64,000 bases of DNA from Akkermansiaceae bacterium UBA3385 (GCA_002358905.1 DEPT01000017.1:1-64000), one strand, 5' to 3'. Positions 34,916 to 43,591 are shown, counted from the first letter of the stretch. Program-made: numbers and translations. The notes: a model not told the origin generated them from the letters alone.

Positions 34916-35521
34916 ATGCTGAGAAATAGCAAAGTCATGTGTCTTTTCTTCCTGGCCGGGGTAATGGCCGTGTCCTCTTGTCGGCAGATGTTGGATGCTG
35001 TTAATATGAAGCAGCTGGCACCGCAGGTTGTGGAGTATGGTAAATTGCCCGGGAACTGGTATGAATATATGCCGGCGTATGCTCCTTATTTCTGTCTCAA
35101 GACTCGTTGTGCCATTGTGTATCATGATGCAGAAATGCAACTGGGGTATTGGCGGGCCTTTCACCCGGTAGCTCCGCACCGCGTCCTCATGGAAGGGCGG
35201 GGAGACTCACTGATTATCCACCGCAGCTTTGTGTGGGATGGCATGAGCTTTGGCAATACGGAGCTCCGTGAACTGTTTCCCTCACTTCTGCATGATGCTT
35301 TATATTTTGCCCGGCAGGGTGGGGCTCCCTTTTCCCGGCGGGAGGCAGACCGGGTTTTCTTGCGTGTGTGCCGGCGTTATGGCTGCACCGGTAAATATTC
35401 TGCCTATGTGAGCGTCCGGGCATTTGGTGGATTTTTTGGGAAACCTCCGGGTGTAGCGGCGCCCGTGGTTGAATTGACGGAGCCGGGGACTCTTCCCGCC
35501 GTTCTGGAACCAGACCGTTGA
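34916..35521 (+). CDS. DUF1353-like lipoprotein
   Basis: A 201-residue lipoprotein (VMAVSSC lipobox, Cys22). The mature part contains SFVWDGMSFGNTELRELFPSLLHDALYFARQ and SRREADRVFLRVCRRYG, which matches the layout of DUF1353 proteins (a D/W-G-x-S segment, LLHDALY, then R-x2-AD-x2-F). That domain is common in phage-related and cell-envelope proteins of unknown function. It converges with the histidine kinase gene 8 nt away. Confidence 0.65.
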   Translation: MLRNSKVMCLFFLAGVMAVSSCRQMLDAVNMKQLAPQVVEYGKLPGNWYEYMPAYAPYFCLKTRCAIVYHDAEMQLGYWRAFHPVAPHRVLMEGRGDSLIIHRSFVWDGMSFGNTELRELFPSLLHDALYFARQGGAPFSRREADRVFLRVCRRYGCTGKYSAYVSVRAFGGFFGKPPGVAAPVVELTEPGTLPAVLEPDR

Positions 35522-35529
35522 ATATATCC

Positions 35530-36666
35530 TCAGGCTGGCAGAAGTCGTACTACTCTGTCTGCGCGGGGTAATGTTAGCGTGACGGTGGTGCCGGTGCCTT
35601 CCTTGGATGCAAATCCCAGGGTGCCTCCGTGGTCTTTGATAATGCGGCGCACGATGAGGAGTCCCAGGCCGTTACCCTTGCTTTTGGTGGTGCGGAAAGG
35701 TTCGTACATGCTGCCCATTACCTCGTGCGAAATTCCTGTGCCAGTGTCGGAGATGACCACTCGCACATCATTGTCGTTGTACGCGGTCTGGATATAGATT
35801 CCACCGGTGCTGCCGGGAATGGATTGGTAGGCGTTCCGTATGAGATTATAGAACACCTGAAAGAGCTGGGATGAATCTGCATTGAGTTCCGGCAGGGACT
35901 GGCTCATTTCAACATGCACAGAAATGCCGCGAGGTGCTATCTCCGGGTCCAGGGTTTCGAGGACACGTTCAATAATGGTATTGAGATTGACCGCCTCTCT
36001 CTGCAGGCGTGTGGGGCGCATGCTGTGCAGGAAATTATGCAGCAGTGTGTCAAGCCGGTGGGTCTCTTCCAGGGCAGATTCCAGCAGAGGCGCCAGTTTG
36101 GCCTGTTCCCCCTCGTTCAGTTTGGAGAGTTTTCGTTGGAGAAGCTGCAGATTAAGTCCCAGAGAGTTGAGCGGGTTGCCGATTTCGTGCGCCACAGCGC
36201 TGGCCATGAAGGAGAGCAGATTCATCTGTTCGGCTTCTGCATTTTCCTGTCCCCGGGTTTGTTGCTCCGTGTCATCCCGTACCAGGAGCAGGTATTCGCT
36301 GCCACCGGCAATGGGACTCATGTGGAAATGGTAGTGGCGGGGTTCCGGGTAATTTACCTGGAGATCCCGGGTAATGGCAATGCCGCTGTTGCATAAATCT
36401 TCCCAAAGGCATGTGCCCCCCACGAGTGTTTCAAACGGGGTGCGCAGCAATTCTCTCAGCGGGCGTGCGTAGATGGCTGCTGCGGCTTTATTGGCAAATC
36501 GAGCCTGGCCGGAGGGGTCAAAGAGAATGATACCATCCCGAAGGGCATCGAATACGTCCTGCAGCAACCCCTTTTCCGACACCAGCCGCATGAAGACACT
36601 GCGGAGTTCCTCCGGGCTGATGTGGTCCAGGCGGGTTATGAGCTTATCGAGGGTATCCTGCTTCAT
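35530..36666 (-). CDS. PAS-domain sensor histidine kinase, NtrB-like
   Basis: A 378-residue soluble kinase with no membrane segment. A PAS-like domain (about residues 35-130: DALRDGIILFDPSGQARFANKAAAAIY) precedes the HisKA helix with H160 in SAVAHEIGNPLNSLGL and an ATPase domain (NLIRNAYQSI, VVISDTGTGIS, KGNGLGLLIVRRI). It overlaps the GH31 gene by 4 nt and is coupled to it. No response regulator lies next to it. Confidence 0.9.
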   Translation of the reverse strand: MKQDTLDKLITRLDHISPEELRSVFMRLVSEKGLLQDVFDALRDGIILFDPSGQARFANKAAAAIYARPLRELLRTPFETLVGGTCLWEDLCNSGIAITRDLQVNYPEPRHYHFHMSPIAGGSEYLLLVRDDTEQQTRGQENAEAEQMNLLSFMASAVAHEIGNPLNSLGLNLQLLQRKLSKLNEGEQAKLAPLLESALEETHRLDTLLHNFLHSMRPTRLQREAVNLNTIIERVLETLDPEIAPRGISVHVEMSQSLPELNADSSQLFQVFYNLIRNAYQSIPGSTGGIYIQTAYNDNDVRVVISDTGTGISHEVMGSMYEPFRTTKSKGNGLGLLIVRRIIKDHGGTLGFASKEGTGTTVTLTLPRADRVVRLLPA

Positions 36667-39035
36667 ATGTTGATTTCTACGCGGTTTGAGTATATGGGGA
36701 TTTCCGCGTTGTAAATGCGTTGTTCGTTGAAGCTGCCGGGGCAGGGAGCCCCATCCGCTACTACCTGGGGCTGGGCTCCAATGGGGAGTGCATGCAGTGC
36801 GAGGGTGGCGGTGTCACCTGTGGAATCCAGGTTCCCTTCACCTTCCCGCACAATGGAAATAGCGCGGCGCGAGGCTGTGTAATGGAAGCGGTGCAGCCTG
36901 TACATGCCGATTCGGTAGCCGTGGCCGTCACCTGCATCTTCATAGTGGTATGAGGTGGCACTTGTCTCCGGAGCCCACCACAGGTCATAGGTGACATGCG
37001 GTGCCGCATGCTGGTCGGTGTATTGCTGTACCGGCCAGCGGGGAATCAGGTGCCCGCCGCGAACAAAAGCTGGGATGCGGCTCATCGGCGTGGAAACCCA
37101 CACTTCTTCTCCTGCATTCGGGGCAGGGGCATCCGTCCACAGTGAATACCAGTGCCCCGTTGGCATGTAAAGGAAGCGACCGCTTTCGCCGGGGTGGTGA
37201 ACCGGGGCGATATAGAGGGAATCTCCCAGGAAGAATTCACTGCTGCGCCAGTACATGTCCGTGTTTTCGGGGTACATGAGCGCCAGGCTCCGGATGATGG
37301 GCAGCCCCTGGGCGTGGTAACGGTAGAATTGCGTGTAGAGATAAGGCAGCAGACGGTAGCGCTCCATGATGGCCAAGCGCACGTGCTGCTCCACCAACGG
37401 GCCGAAGCACCAGGGTTCCTGACCACCGTATTCGCCGTTGCTGTGGTTGCGGAAAAAGGGGTGGAAGGCTGCCAGCTGCATCCAGCGGCAGAAGAGTTCC
37501 GGCGTGGGGTGCCCCAGGAAACCGCCTGTATCGGCTCCGCAGAAGGAGACCCCACTGGTGCTGAGACGTTGTACCATGAGATTGGCCATTTTCAGGTTCT
37601 CCCAGTCGGAGTTATTGTCTCCGGTCCAGGTGGCCGCGTAGCGCTGCAATCCGGCAAAACCGGCTCGCGTAAGAACAAAAGGCCGCCGGTCCGGAGCGTG
37701 GGTGAGCATGCCTTTTCGGGTGGCTCGCGCCATGCACTGGCCATATATGTTGTGCGCTTTGAGGTGCGAGCAGGAGTAGCCGTCAAACGCGTGCCGTGTG
37801 TCGTCCGGGAATGTTCGGTCCGGGAAAATCGAGGGTTCATTCATGTCTACCCAGATACCACGAACCCCGATTTCTGATACTTGTTTCTTAAACAGACCAG
37901 CCCACCAGTTGCGTGTGTCCGGCGAGGTGAAATCCGGGAACGTGCAGAGCCCCGGCCATACGTCTCCTTCCAGCAGAGCTCCATCGTGACGCCTGCAGAA
38001 CACATTGCGTTCAAACCCGCTGCGCCATACAAAGTTGTCCGGGTTGATTTTTATGCCGGGGTCGGCAATAGTGACTACCTTGAAGCCATCTTCACTCAGG
38101 CGCTCAATCATGCCGGCCGGGTCAGGGAAGTGTTCCTGGCTCCAGGTCAGGGACTGATAGTCCTCCATGTGGTGGATATCCAGGTGAATGGCATCGCAGG
38201 GAATTTTCCGTTTGCGGAACTGGTGTGCCAGCTGCATGACCTTTGCTTCCGGGTAGTAGCTCCATTTGCTCTGGTGGTAACCCAGTGACCAGAGGGGCGG
38301 CATGGGGGGCAGACCGGTTATTCTGGTATATGTTGCTACAGTGTCCAGTGCATCTTTGCCGGCAATGAAGTAGTAGTCCATGTGCCCGCCATCTGCTCCG
38401 AAAAGAAGTCGGTCTTCACGTTCGCGCCCGAAATCAAAATACGAGCGCATCGTGTTATCAAAAAAGATGCCGTATTGCATCCCTTGGTTCAGGCAAAGGA
38501 AAAAGGGAATGCTCTTGTACAGGGGATCGCTTTCTGTCGTGAATTTGTAGTGGTCTGCACCCCACATTTCCAGACGTCGGCCGCGCAGGTTCAGGGCACA
38601 GGGTTTGTCGCCCAGCCCGAAGAAGTGCGCCTCGGTGGGCATGTGTTTGAGCACCCAGACCAAGTCATCGCCCGTGCGGTCGGAGCGGCGGTGTCCCATG
38701 CCCTCTGCATCTGCGCATAACAAACGCCCACTGTGGTTTTCATAAAACTCCAGCCCACCATCAATGCGGCGGATTCGGAGCTCCATCCGTTCTGTTCGTA
38801 CGGCCAGGTATCCGGGTGTATCCTCTTCTTCAAGACTGGGTGGGGCGGGCTGGTATTCTGCCGCCACGCCGTAGCTGGGCACATTTTCAAAGACTGCCTG
38901 AGTTACATAGCGGCAGCGAATAACGCCCGGCTCCAGAAAAGTGAGACGGAGCCGGGTGTCGGGCAGCTCAATTTCAAGTGTCTGGGTATCCACCCACTCG
39001 AAGCTGCGCACGCTGGTGTTGAGACGCGTGGGCAT
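36663..39035 (-). CDS. Glycoside hydrolase family 31 (alpha-glucosidase type)
   Basis: A 790-residue enzyme with the full GH31 plan: N-terminal beta-sandwich, (beta/alpha)8 barrel and C-terminal beta domains. The nucleophile is D397 in GIWVDMNEPS and the acid/base D473 in WTGDNNSDW; the sugar-binding LGYHQSKWSYYPE is upstream. There is no signal peptide, so it acts inside the cell or needs another export route. It would release glucose from alpha-glucans or related oligosaccharides; exact substrate unknown. It starts 25 nt after the HIT gene and overlaps the kinase gene. Confidence 0.95.
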   Translation of the reverse strand: MPTRLNTSVRSFEWVDTQTLEIELPDTRLRLTFLEPGVIRCRYVTQAVFENVPSYGVAAEYQPAPPSLEEEDTPGYLAVRTERMELRIRRIDGGLEFYENHSGRLLCADAEGMGHRRSDRTGDDLVWVLKHMPTEAHFFGLGDKPCALNLRGRRLEMWGADHYKFTTESDPLYKSIPFFLCLNQGMQYGIFFDNTMRSYFDFGREREDRLLFGADGGHMDYYFIAGKDALDTVATYTRITGLPPMPPLWSLGYHQSKWSYYPEAKVMQLAHQFRKRKIPCDAIHLDIHHMEDYQSLTWSQEHFPDPAGMIERLSEDGFKVVTIADPGIKINPDNFVWRSGFERNVFCRRHDGALLEGDVWPGLCTFPDFTSPDTRNWWAGLFKKQVSEIGVRGIWVDMNEPSIFPDRTFPDDTRHAFDGYSCSHLKAHNIYGQCMARATRKGMLTHAPDRRPFVLTRAGFAGLQRYAATWTGDNNSDWENLKMANLMVQRLSTSGVSFCGADTGGFLGHPTPELFCRWMQLAAFHPFFRNHSNGEYGGQEPWCFGPLVEQHVRLAIMERYRLLPYLYTQFYRYHAQGLPIIRSLALMYPENTDMYWRSSEFFLGDSLYIAPVHHPGESGRFLYMPTGHWYSLWTDAPAPNAGEEVWVSTPMSRIPAFVRGGHLIPRWPVQQYTDQHAAPHVTYDLWWAPETSATSYHYEDAGDGHGYRIGMYRLHRFHYTASRRAISIVREGEGNLDSTGDTATLALHALPIGAQPQVVADGAPCPGSFNEQRIYNAEIPIYSNRVEINI

Positions 39036-39060
39036 TGCTGCCTGTGCAGGAATGATTTGA

Positions 39061-39405
39061 CTAGCCGGGGGGCCACTGCAGGGAACGCCCGCCGATAATG
39101 TGGATATGCAGGTGGGGCACGGTCTGACCGCCGTTCTCTCCCGTGTTCATCACGGTGCGGTAGCCACCTTCCTCGATGCCTTCTGCGCGGGCTATGTCGC
39201 CCACCTTGAGCATGAGGTGCGCCAGCAGCTCGGCATCTTCGGTTGTGGCTGCGGCTATGCTGGGTATCGGCTTGCGGGGTATCAGCAGCACATGCACCGG
39301 AGCAGCAGGTGCTATGTCGCGGAATGCCACGCACAGCTCATCTTCGTACACGATAGCGGCGGGTATCTCCTTGTCCGCTATCTTCTGAAAAAGTGTTTTT
39401 TCCAT
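39061..39405 (-). CDS. HIT-family (HINT-like) nucleotide hydrolase
   Basis: A 114-residue protein with the histidine triad in GQTVPHLHIHIIGGR (H98, H100, H102; the middle one is expected to attack the phosphate). KTLFQKIADKEIPAAIVYEDE at the start is typical of HINT enzymes, which hydrolyse AMP-lysine-like phosphoramidates. It is the first gene of a HIT-GH31-kinase operon. Confidence 0.95.
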   Translation of the reverse strand: MEKTLFQKIADKEIPAAIVYEDELCVAFRDIAPAAPVHVLLIPRKPIPSIAAATTEDAELLAHLMLKVGDIARAEGIEEGGYRTVMNTGENGGQTVPHLHIHIIGGRSLQWPPG

Positions 39406-39452
39406 GTGAGGTTATTTTTAGCATAACAGCGTCCTGCTGGCAAGTGAATAGT

Positions 39453-39494
39453 GAAAAAAACGCCCGGCTGGTCGGGAGTACCGAACCAGCCGGG
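39453..39494 (-). terminator. Terminator of rpmI-rplT
   Basis: CCCGGCTGGT pairs with ACCAGCCGGG; on the minus strand it is followed by a run of T. It separates rplT from the HIT operon. Confidence 0.85.
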
Positions 39495-39528
39495 ATTAAG
39501 GAGTTAATGTTTCGTTTGCCGAAGGTGT

Positions 39529-39912
39529 TTACGCCTTGAGAGTGGCACCCTCCTTGGCCTCGATTGCCTTCTTGGCCTGCTCGAAAACAGCCTTGAAAGC
39601 CTCCGGGTTGGCGATAGCCAGCTCGGACAGGGACTTGCGGTCCAGATCGATGTTGGCAGCCTTGAGACCTTCCATGAAACGGGAGTAGGTCAGACCGAGG
39701 GGACGCACGGCGGCGGAGATACGAGCGGTCCAGAGGCGACGGAACTGACCCTTACGCTTCTTACGGTCGCGGTACTCATACTGCCATGCTTTGTAAACAG
39801 CATCCTTAGCGTAGCGGAAGAGCTTGCTGCGGAAACCGCGGAAGCCCTTGGCGCGAAGCAGGATGCGCTTGCGGCGGGCGCGGGATGCCGGCCCATTTGT
39901 AGCACGTGCCAT
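39529..39912 (-). CDS. rplT: 50S ribosomal protein L20
   Basis: A 127-residue basic protein with L20 landmarks MARATNGPASRARRKRILLRAKGF, AYRDRKKRKGQFR-like segment (YEYRDRKKRKGQFRRLW) and SRFMEGLKAANIDLDRKSL. It binds 23S rRNA and is needed for early 50S assembly. It follows rpmI by about 150 nt. Confidence 0.97.
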   Translation of the reverse strand: MARATNGPASRARRKRILLRAKGFRGFRSKLFRYAKDAVYKAWQYEYRDRKKRKGQFRRLWTARISAAVRPLGLTYSRFMEGLKAANIDLDRKSLSELAIANPEAFKAVFEQAKKAIEAKEGATLKA

Positions 39913-40065
39913 AGTTCTTTTTTATCTATATGCGTTGAACAGACTGTTCTTCCTCACCTCCTTGCAGTCTCGCCTGTTCGATCCCCGACAGTATATCGCG
40001 GGGAAGGCTGCATGAAGGCCGCCCGATATGCGGGCGGTGCTTGGCTGGTAGCCATGTTCCTCGGC

Positions 40066-40275
40066 TTAAGCGAAGGGCATGTTCTGCTTCACTGCCCAAA
40101 CCTGGGTGGCGTCCACCAGAGCGGGACGTCCAAGAGCGCGCTTGCGCTTGCTGGACTTCTTCTGGAGAATGTGACGCTTACCCTGCTTGCGACGCAGAAC
40201 CTTGCCCGTGCCGGTCACCTTGAAACGCTTGGCCACGGCCTTACGTGTCTTGTTGATACCACCTTTGCGGGTCAT
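40066..40275 (-). CDS. rpmI: 50S ribosomal protein L35
   Basis: A 69-residue L35 protein (KTRKAVAKRFKVTGTGKVLRRKQGKRHILQKKS). The ATG at 40275 is chosen over one 18 nt upstream because the longer N-terminus overlaps the -10 box. In many bacteria infC precedes rpmI; here it does not, and the upstream gene is divergent. Confidence 0.95.
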   Translation of the reverse strand: MTRKGGINKTRKAVAKRFKVTGTGKVLRRKQGKRHILQKKSSKRKRALGRPALVDATQVWAVKQNMPFA

Positions 40276-40284
40276 GGTGCAGGG

Positions 40285-40312
40285 ATTATACACAGCTTTT
40301 CCCGTCTGGCAA
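40285..40312 (-). promoter_or_regulatory. Promoter of rpmI-rplT
   Basis: On the minus strand TTGCCA (40307-40312), 16 nt, TATAAT (40285-40290). Nine bases separate the -10 box from the ATG. Confidence 0.7.
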
Positions 40313-40381
40313 GAAAAATATCACCTCTTTAGATGAAAAATAATTTTTTTTGTCAATTCCTACTTTTTTGCTTGCAATAAG

Positions 40382-40398
40382 ATTAGAATTATTCTAAT
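40382..40398 (+). promoter_or_regulatory. PerR/Fur-like palindrome over the -10 region of the ArsC/Spx-like gene
   Basis: ATTAGAAT, T, ATTCTAAT: a perfect 8-1-8 palindrome close to the PerR-box consensus. A candidate -35 (TTGCTT, 40368-40373) and -10 (TATTCT, 40390-40395) with a 16-nt spacer place it across the -10, so a bound repressor would block transcription. Confidence 0.55.
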
Positions 40399-40406
40399 TT
40401 GTCGCC

Positions 40407-40769
40407 ATGAACACGACATTCATTGAATATCCGAAGTGCACGACATGCAAGAAGGCCAAGACCTGGCTTGCGGGGCAGGGGGTGGAGTTTGCGGACCGCC
40501 ACATTGCAGAGCAACAGCCCACGGCAGAGGAGCTGCGCAGCTGGTGGCAGGCCAGCGGGCTGCCACTGAAGAAGTTTTTCAACACCTGTGGCGTGAAGTA
40601 CCGCGAGATGAACCTTTCCGAGAAGCTCAAGAGCATGAACGATGACGAGCAGCTGGCACTGCTGGCCACGGACGGTCTGCTGGTGAAGCGCCCGATTCTG
40701 GTGACGGAGGACGGCAAGGTGATTCCCGGATTCAAGGCCGAGACATGGGCCGCCGCCCTGGGTAAGTGA
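40407..40769 (+). CDS. ArsC/Spx-family thioredoxin-fold protein
   Basis: A 120-residue protein of the arsenate reductase/Spx/YffB family: MNTTFIEYPKCTTCKKAKTWL with a CxxC-type pair (CTTC), FFNTCGVKYREM and the closing RPILVTEDGKVIPGF. The sequence cannot separate arsenate reduction from an Spx-like or unknown redox role; Spx usually ends differently, so YffB-like is favoured. The PerR-like palindrome upstream suggests oxidative-stress or metal control. Confidence 0.88.
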   Translation: MNTTFIEYPKCTTCKKAKTWLAGQGVEFADRHIAEQQPTAEELRSWWQASGLPLKKFFNTCGVKYREMNLSEKLKSMNDDEQLALLATDGLLVKRPILVTEDGKVIPGFKAETWAAALGK

Positions 40770-40808
40770 TTCTTTTCATAAGCCAATAACGTAATTGCAT
40801 ACAACAAG

Positions 40809-40850
40809 AACCGCGCATCGGGAGTGTCCCCGGTGCGCGGTTCATTCTTT
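40809..40850 (+). terminator. Terminator hairpin 1 flanking the radical SAM cassette
   Basis: AACCGCGCA and TGCGCGGTT with an inner CGGG/CCCG, followed by CATTCTTT. Closely similar in sequence to the hairpin at 42287. Confidence 0.75.
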
Positions 40851-40871
40851 GAGAACCAGGCGTTTTTATAC

Positions 40872-40900
40872 TTGCAGGATACGAGAGTAAGTGCTAGCAT
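40872..40900 (+). promoter_or_regulatory. Promoter of the lipoprotein/radical SAM pair
   Basis: TTGCAG (40872-40877), 17 nt, TAGCAT (40895-40900). The predicted start falls on or next to the ATG at 40907. Confidence 0.55.
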
Positions 40901-40906
40901 AAGGGC

Positions 40907-41173
40907 ATGAAAATCAACCCATCTACCCATAAGAAGAAATTGTTGTACCCCGTGGCAGCTGCGGTGGTGCTTTCCGGTTGCCAGCAGCAGCAACATCCTC
41001 AGCGCCTGAGTGGAGCCCCGCTGCCGCCGCCGGATGTGCAGCTTGAGCCAGCGGTAAAGCCGCAGGAAAAGAAGGGAAGTACCAGCCCGCAGAGGCTGGT
41101 CGGGAGAAAGGCTGTCAGGGAAGGGCGCGGGAAGAATCAACACTTTCCAGGTAAGAAACGAGTCTCGCGGTGA
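40907..41173 (+). CDS. Small lipoprotein next to a radical SAM enzyme, candidate substrate
   Basis: An 88-residue protein with a Lys-rich N-terminus and lipobox (VVLSGC, Cys25), followed by a Gln run, a Pro-rich segment (GAPLPPPDVQLEPAVKP) and a basic C-terminus. It has no fold that I recognise and looks disordered. Its stop overlaps the GTG start of the radical SAM gene (GTGA). This pairing resembles known rSAM/lipoprotein two-gene systems, in which the small protein is the presumed target of modification. It has only one Cys in the mature part (the lipidated one), so thioether chemistry is unlikely. Confidence 0.7.
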   Translation: MKINPSTHKKKLLYPVAAAVVLSGCQQQQHPQRLSGAPLPPPDVQLEPAVKPQEKKGSTSPQRLVGRKAVREGRGKNQHFPGKKRVSR

Positions 41174-42282
41174 GAGAAACACTGCAGCTGACCCTGTGCC
41201 TCACGCATGATTGCACCCTGCGTTGCGCCTATTGCTATGCAGGGCGCAAATATGCACACGCCATGACCCGCGAGATTGCAGAGCTGGGCATGGAAGCCGG
41301 GTTGGCAGAAGCGCAGCGCACCGGGCGCGGTGTGGATATGAGCTTTTTTGGTGGCGAGCCGCTGCTGGAGTGGGATTTACTGCGCCATTGCCATGCGTAT
41401 ATGGAACGCCGCGCGGCGGAGCTGGGAGTGGCTGTGCGCTATGGCATTACCACCAATGGCACTTTGCTGGACCGCGAGCGGCTCGAATGGATGGCCGAGC
41501 GGGATTTCCTGGTGGGGCTTTCGGTGGATGGTTCGCCAGAAATGCATAATGTGAATCGCCGCTATGCCGATGGGCAGGGAAGCCACGCTGCCGTGGCGCG
41601 GACGCTGGAGTTTTTGCGGGAGTTTCCTTTGCTCCGCAGCCGGGTCATCTGTGTGGTGAATCCGGCGAATCACCACAGGCTCAGTGAGGGAGTGCAGTGG
41701 CTGAGTACACATTATGGTGGCGTTATCGGGTTGAACTTCGACTATTGGAGCCAGTGGAGTGATGCGGAGTTCGAATCTCTGTGCCGGCAGCTGGAGACCT
41801 TGCAGCAAAAAATACTGGAATCCTACCGGGCTGGCACACCTGTGCGCGAGGAGAATATCGAAGGAAAAATATGGAGCGCTTTCCAGGAGGGGGAACACTG
41901 CTGCGAGCATTGCTCCATTGGTGAGCAGGAGCTTGCGGTTTCGGTAGACGGGCATTTCTTTCCCTGTTCACGCATGGTCGGGGTGGGCGATAACCCGGAG
42001 ATAACTTTTGGTGATGTGTACCACGGCATCGACCGTGCCAGACAGGCATACTATATTGCAACCCGGGGTAATGCCACGCCGGAATGCCGCCTTTGCTCGC
42101 TGCGCCACCGCTGCCTGAATACCTGTGGCTGCACCAACTATGCCGGCACGGGGAGTATCAACCGGGTGTCGCCCTTCCTGTGTAATCTTGAGCAGAAATT
42201 GATTGACGTAGCCGATTCCCTTGCCGAGACGCTGTATCAGGAATCGAATCCGGCCTTTATGCAGCGTTTTTATCGTGTATAA
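41170..42282 (+). CDS. Radical SAM/SPASM-domain protein
   Basis: A 370-residue enzyme starting with GTG at 41170. The first 4Fe-4S cluster binds C15, C19 and C22 in HDCTLRCAYCYAG. Barrel motifs follow: MSFFGGEPLLEW, YGITTNGTLLD, VGLSVDGSPEMHN. The C-terminal half has SPASM-type cysteines: EHCSIGEQELAVSVDGHFFPCSRM, CRLCSLRHRCLNTCGCTNY, and SPFLCNLE. Family members modify peptides or act as sulfatase maturases; the lipoprotein gene it overlaps is the likely partner. No sulfatase is in the window. Confidence 0.92.
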   Translation: MRETLQLTLCLTHDCTLRCAYCYAGRKYAHAMTREIAELGMEAGLAEAQRTGRGVDMSFFGGEPLLEWDLLRHCHAYMERRAAELGVAVRYGITTNGTLLDRERLEWMAERDFLVGLSVDGSPEMHNVNRRYADGQGSHAAVARTLEFLREFPLLRSRVICVVNPANHHRLSEGVQWLSTHYGGVIGLNFDYWSQWSDAEFESLCRQLETLQQKILESYRAGTPVREENIEGKIWSAFQEGEHCCEHCSIGEQELAVSVDGHFFPCSRMVGVGDNPEITFGDVYHGIDRARQAYYIATRGNATPECRLCSLRHRCLNTCGCTNYAGTGSINRVSPFLCNLEQKLIDVADSLAETLYQESNPAFMQRFYRV

Positions 42283-42286
42283 CAAA

Positions 42287-42316
42287 TCGCGCGCCGGGAG
42301 ATTCCCCGGTGCGCGG
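42287..42316 (+). terminator. Terminator hairpin 2 flanking the radical SAM cassette
   Basis: TCGCGCGCCGGG pairs with CCCGGTGCGCGG (two wobble pairs). It is a near copy of the hairpin at 40809. Confidence 0.65.
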
Positions 42317-42341
42317 TCTGAATTTGCAAGGCAAAGGAACT

Positions 42342-43568
42342 TCAGTCTTTTGTGATGAAGAATTTGCCGTAGGTATTGCGGTCGGATTCCTCGTTGTTGA
42401 AAGTGATGAAGATACGTGGTGTGTTCACTTTTGCCGTGGCGGTGAGGGTGTAGTAGTGGTCCTGACCGTTATCGGCAATAGCCGTGGTGCGGACATCCTC
42501 AGAGATGAGGGTGTCGCCATCGTAAAGCGCCACGCGGGCGATGATGGCCTTATCTCCACCGGTGGGCTTGAAGTGCAGCTTGTAGGTGCCGGCTTCGCTG
42601 ATGGGAAGCTTGCCGAGCAGCTCGGTGGGCTGTCCTTGGATGGGCAGGGTGCCGGGTGACCAGCCGCGCACAAGCTGCAGGCCGTGCGTCCAGTCACGGA
42701 TGACGATATCGGCAGACTGACCCAGCACAGAGTTGGGGGCGAGCTGCTTCATCTGCGTGGCGTACTGGCGGATGAGGTCGGAACCGCCGGCACCGGCGCG
42801 GCGGCGGATGGTGCCGATGGCATAGGCACAGGCATTCTGCTTCTGCTGCACAGTGTGCAGGGGATTGGCGATGGCGGCATCCTGAGCCTTCAGAATGTCG
42901 GCCAGAGTCATATCAGCAGCTTTATCGCCCACGGTCGTGTTGAAGAAATTGAGGGCGGCAAGGCAACCGGCCTTATCCTCGGGGTCGGCTTCCTTGATAA
43001 GCTGCTGCACACGGTCGGGGCGCTCCAGATTTTCAACACGGCAGGCCTGCAGAAGCAGGTTGGCACGCTCTTCTCCCTTGGTTTCTGCGGCCGCAGCCAT
43101 AAGCTGCTGCTGCTTCTGCAGACCTGCTTTGCGGCGGGAGATGGTGAGGGCGATGCGACCGGCCTCGGGGTAGACCATGGCGGGACCGGAAATCCAGGAA
43201 TAGATGCGCCCCGTCTTGTCGTACATGACCACGGCAGGGAAAGCGTGCTTGCTGTGCACATGGGGCAGGGCAAGCTTACCCATGGTTTTCTCCAGGGCGG
43301 CTTTCTGGACGTCATTCAGGCTTTCGGGCAGCGGTACCAGCATCATCACGGAGTTGCCGGCGGCTTTCACGATTTCGGGAGCGTTGTACAGCGCCGTCAT
43401 CTGCTCCTTGGCGCGCTTGTCCCAGCCTTCGCCATAGACGAAGAGGATGTAGCCCTCCTCATTCACCTTGGCCTGGGCCTGCTCATAGGTGGCTACTTTG
43501 GTGGCAGCCTGCACCGGCATCAGAGTGGTGGCGGCCAGGCACATCAGTAAGGAAAATGCAAGTTTCAT
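42342..43568 (-). CDS. Secreted protein with thioredoxin-like N-terminal domain
   Basis: A 408-residue protein with a signal peptide (LLMCLAATTLMPVQA). Residues about 25-150 look like a thioredoxin fold without a CxxC motif (YILFVYGEGWDKRAKEQM where the active site would be, then HAFPAVVMYDKTGRIY). The C-terminal ~120 residues are beta-rich and carbohydrate-binding-like (EAGTYKLHFKPTGGDKAIIARVALYDGDTLI). It follows the transglutaminase-like gene by 23 nt, and the two are probably one operon acting outside the cytoplasm. Confidence 0.8.
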   Translation of the reverse strand: MKLAFSLLMCLAATTLMPVQAATKVATYEQAQAKVNEEGYILFVYGEGWDKRAKEQMTALYNAPEIVKAAGNSVMMLVPLPESLNDVQKAALEKTMGKLALPHVHSKHAFPAVVMYDKTGRIYSWISGPAMVYPEAGRIALTISRRKAGLQKQQQLMAAAAETKGEERANLLLQACRVENLERPDRVQQLIKEADPEDKAGCLAALNFFNTTVGDKAADMTLADILKAQDAAIANPLHTVQQKQNACAYAIGTIRRRAGAGGSDLIRQYATQMKQLAPNSVLGQSADIVIRDWTHGLQLVRGWSPGTLPIQGQPTELLGKLPISEAGTYKLHFKPTGGDKAIIARVALYDGDTLISEDVRTTAIADNGQDHYYTLTATAKVNTPRIFITFNNEESDRNTYGKFFITKD

Positions 43569-43591
43569 ATTGTTGCAGAAGGTGAGTTGAA

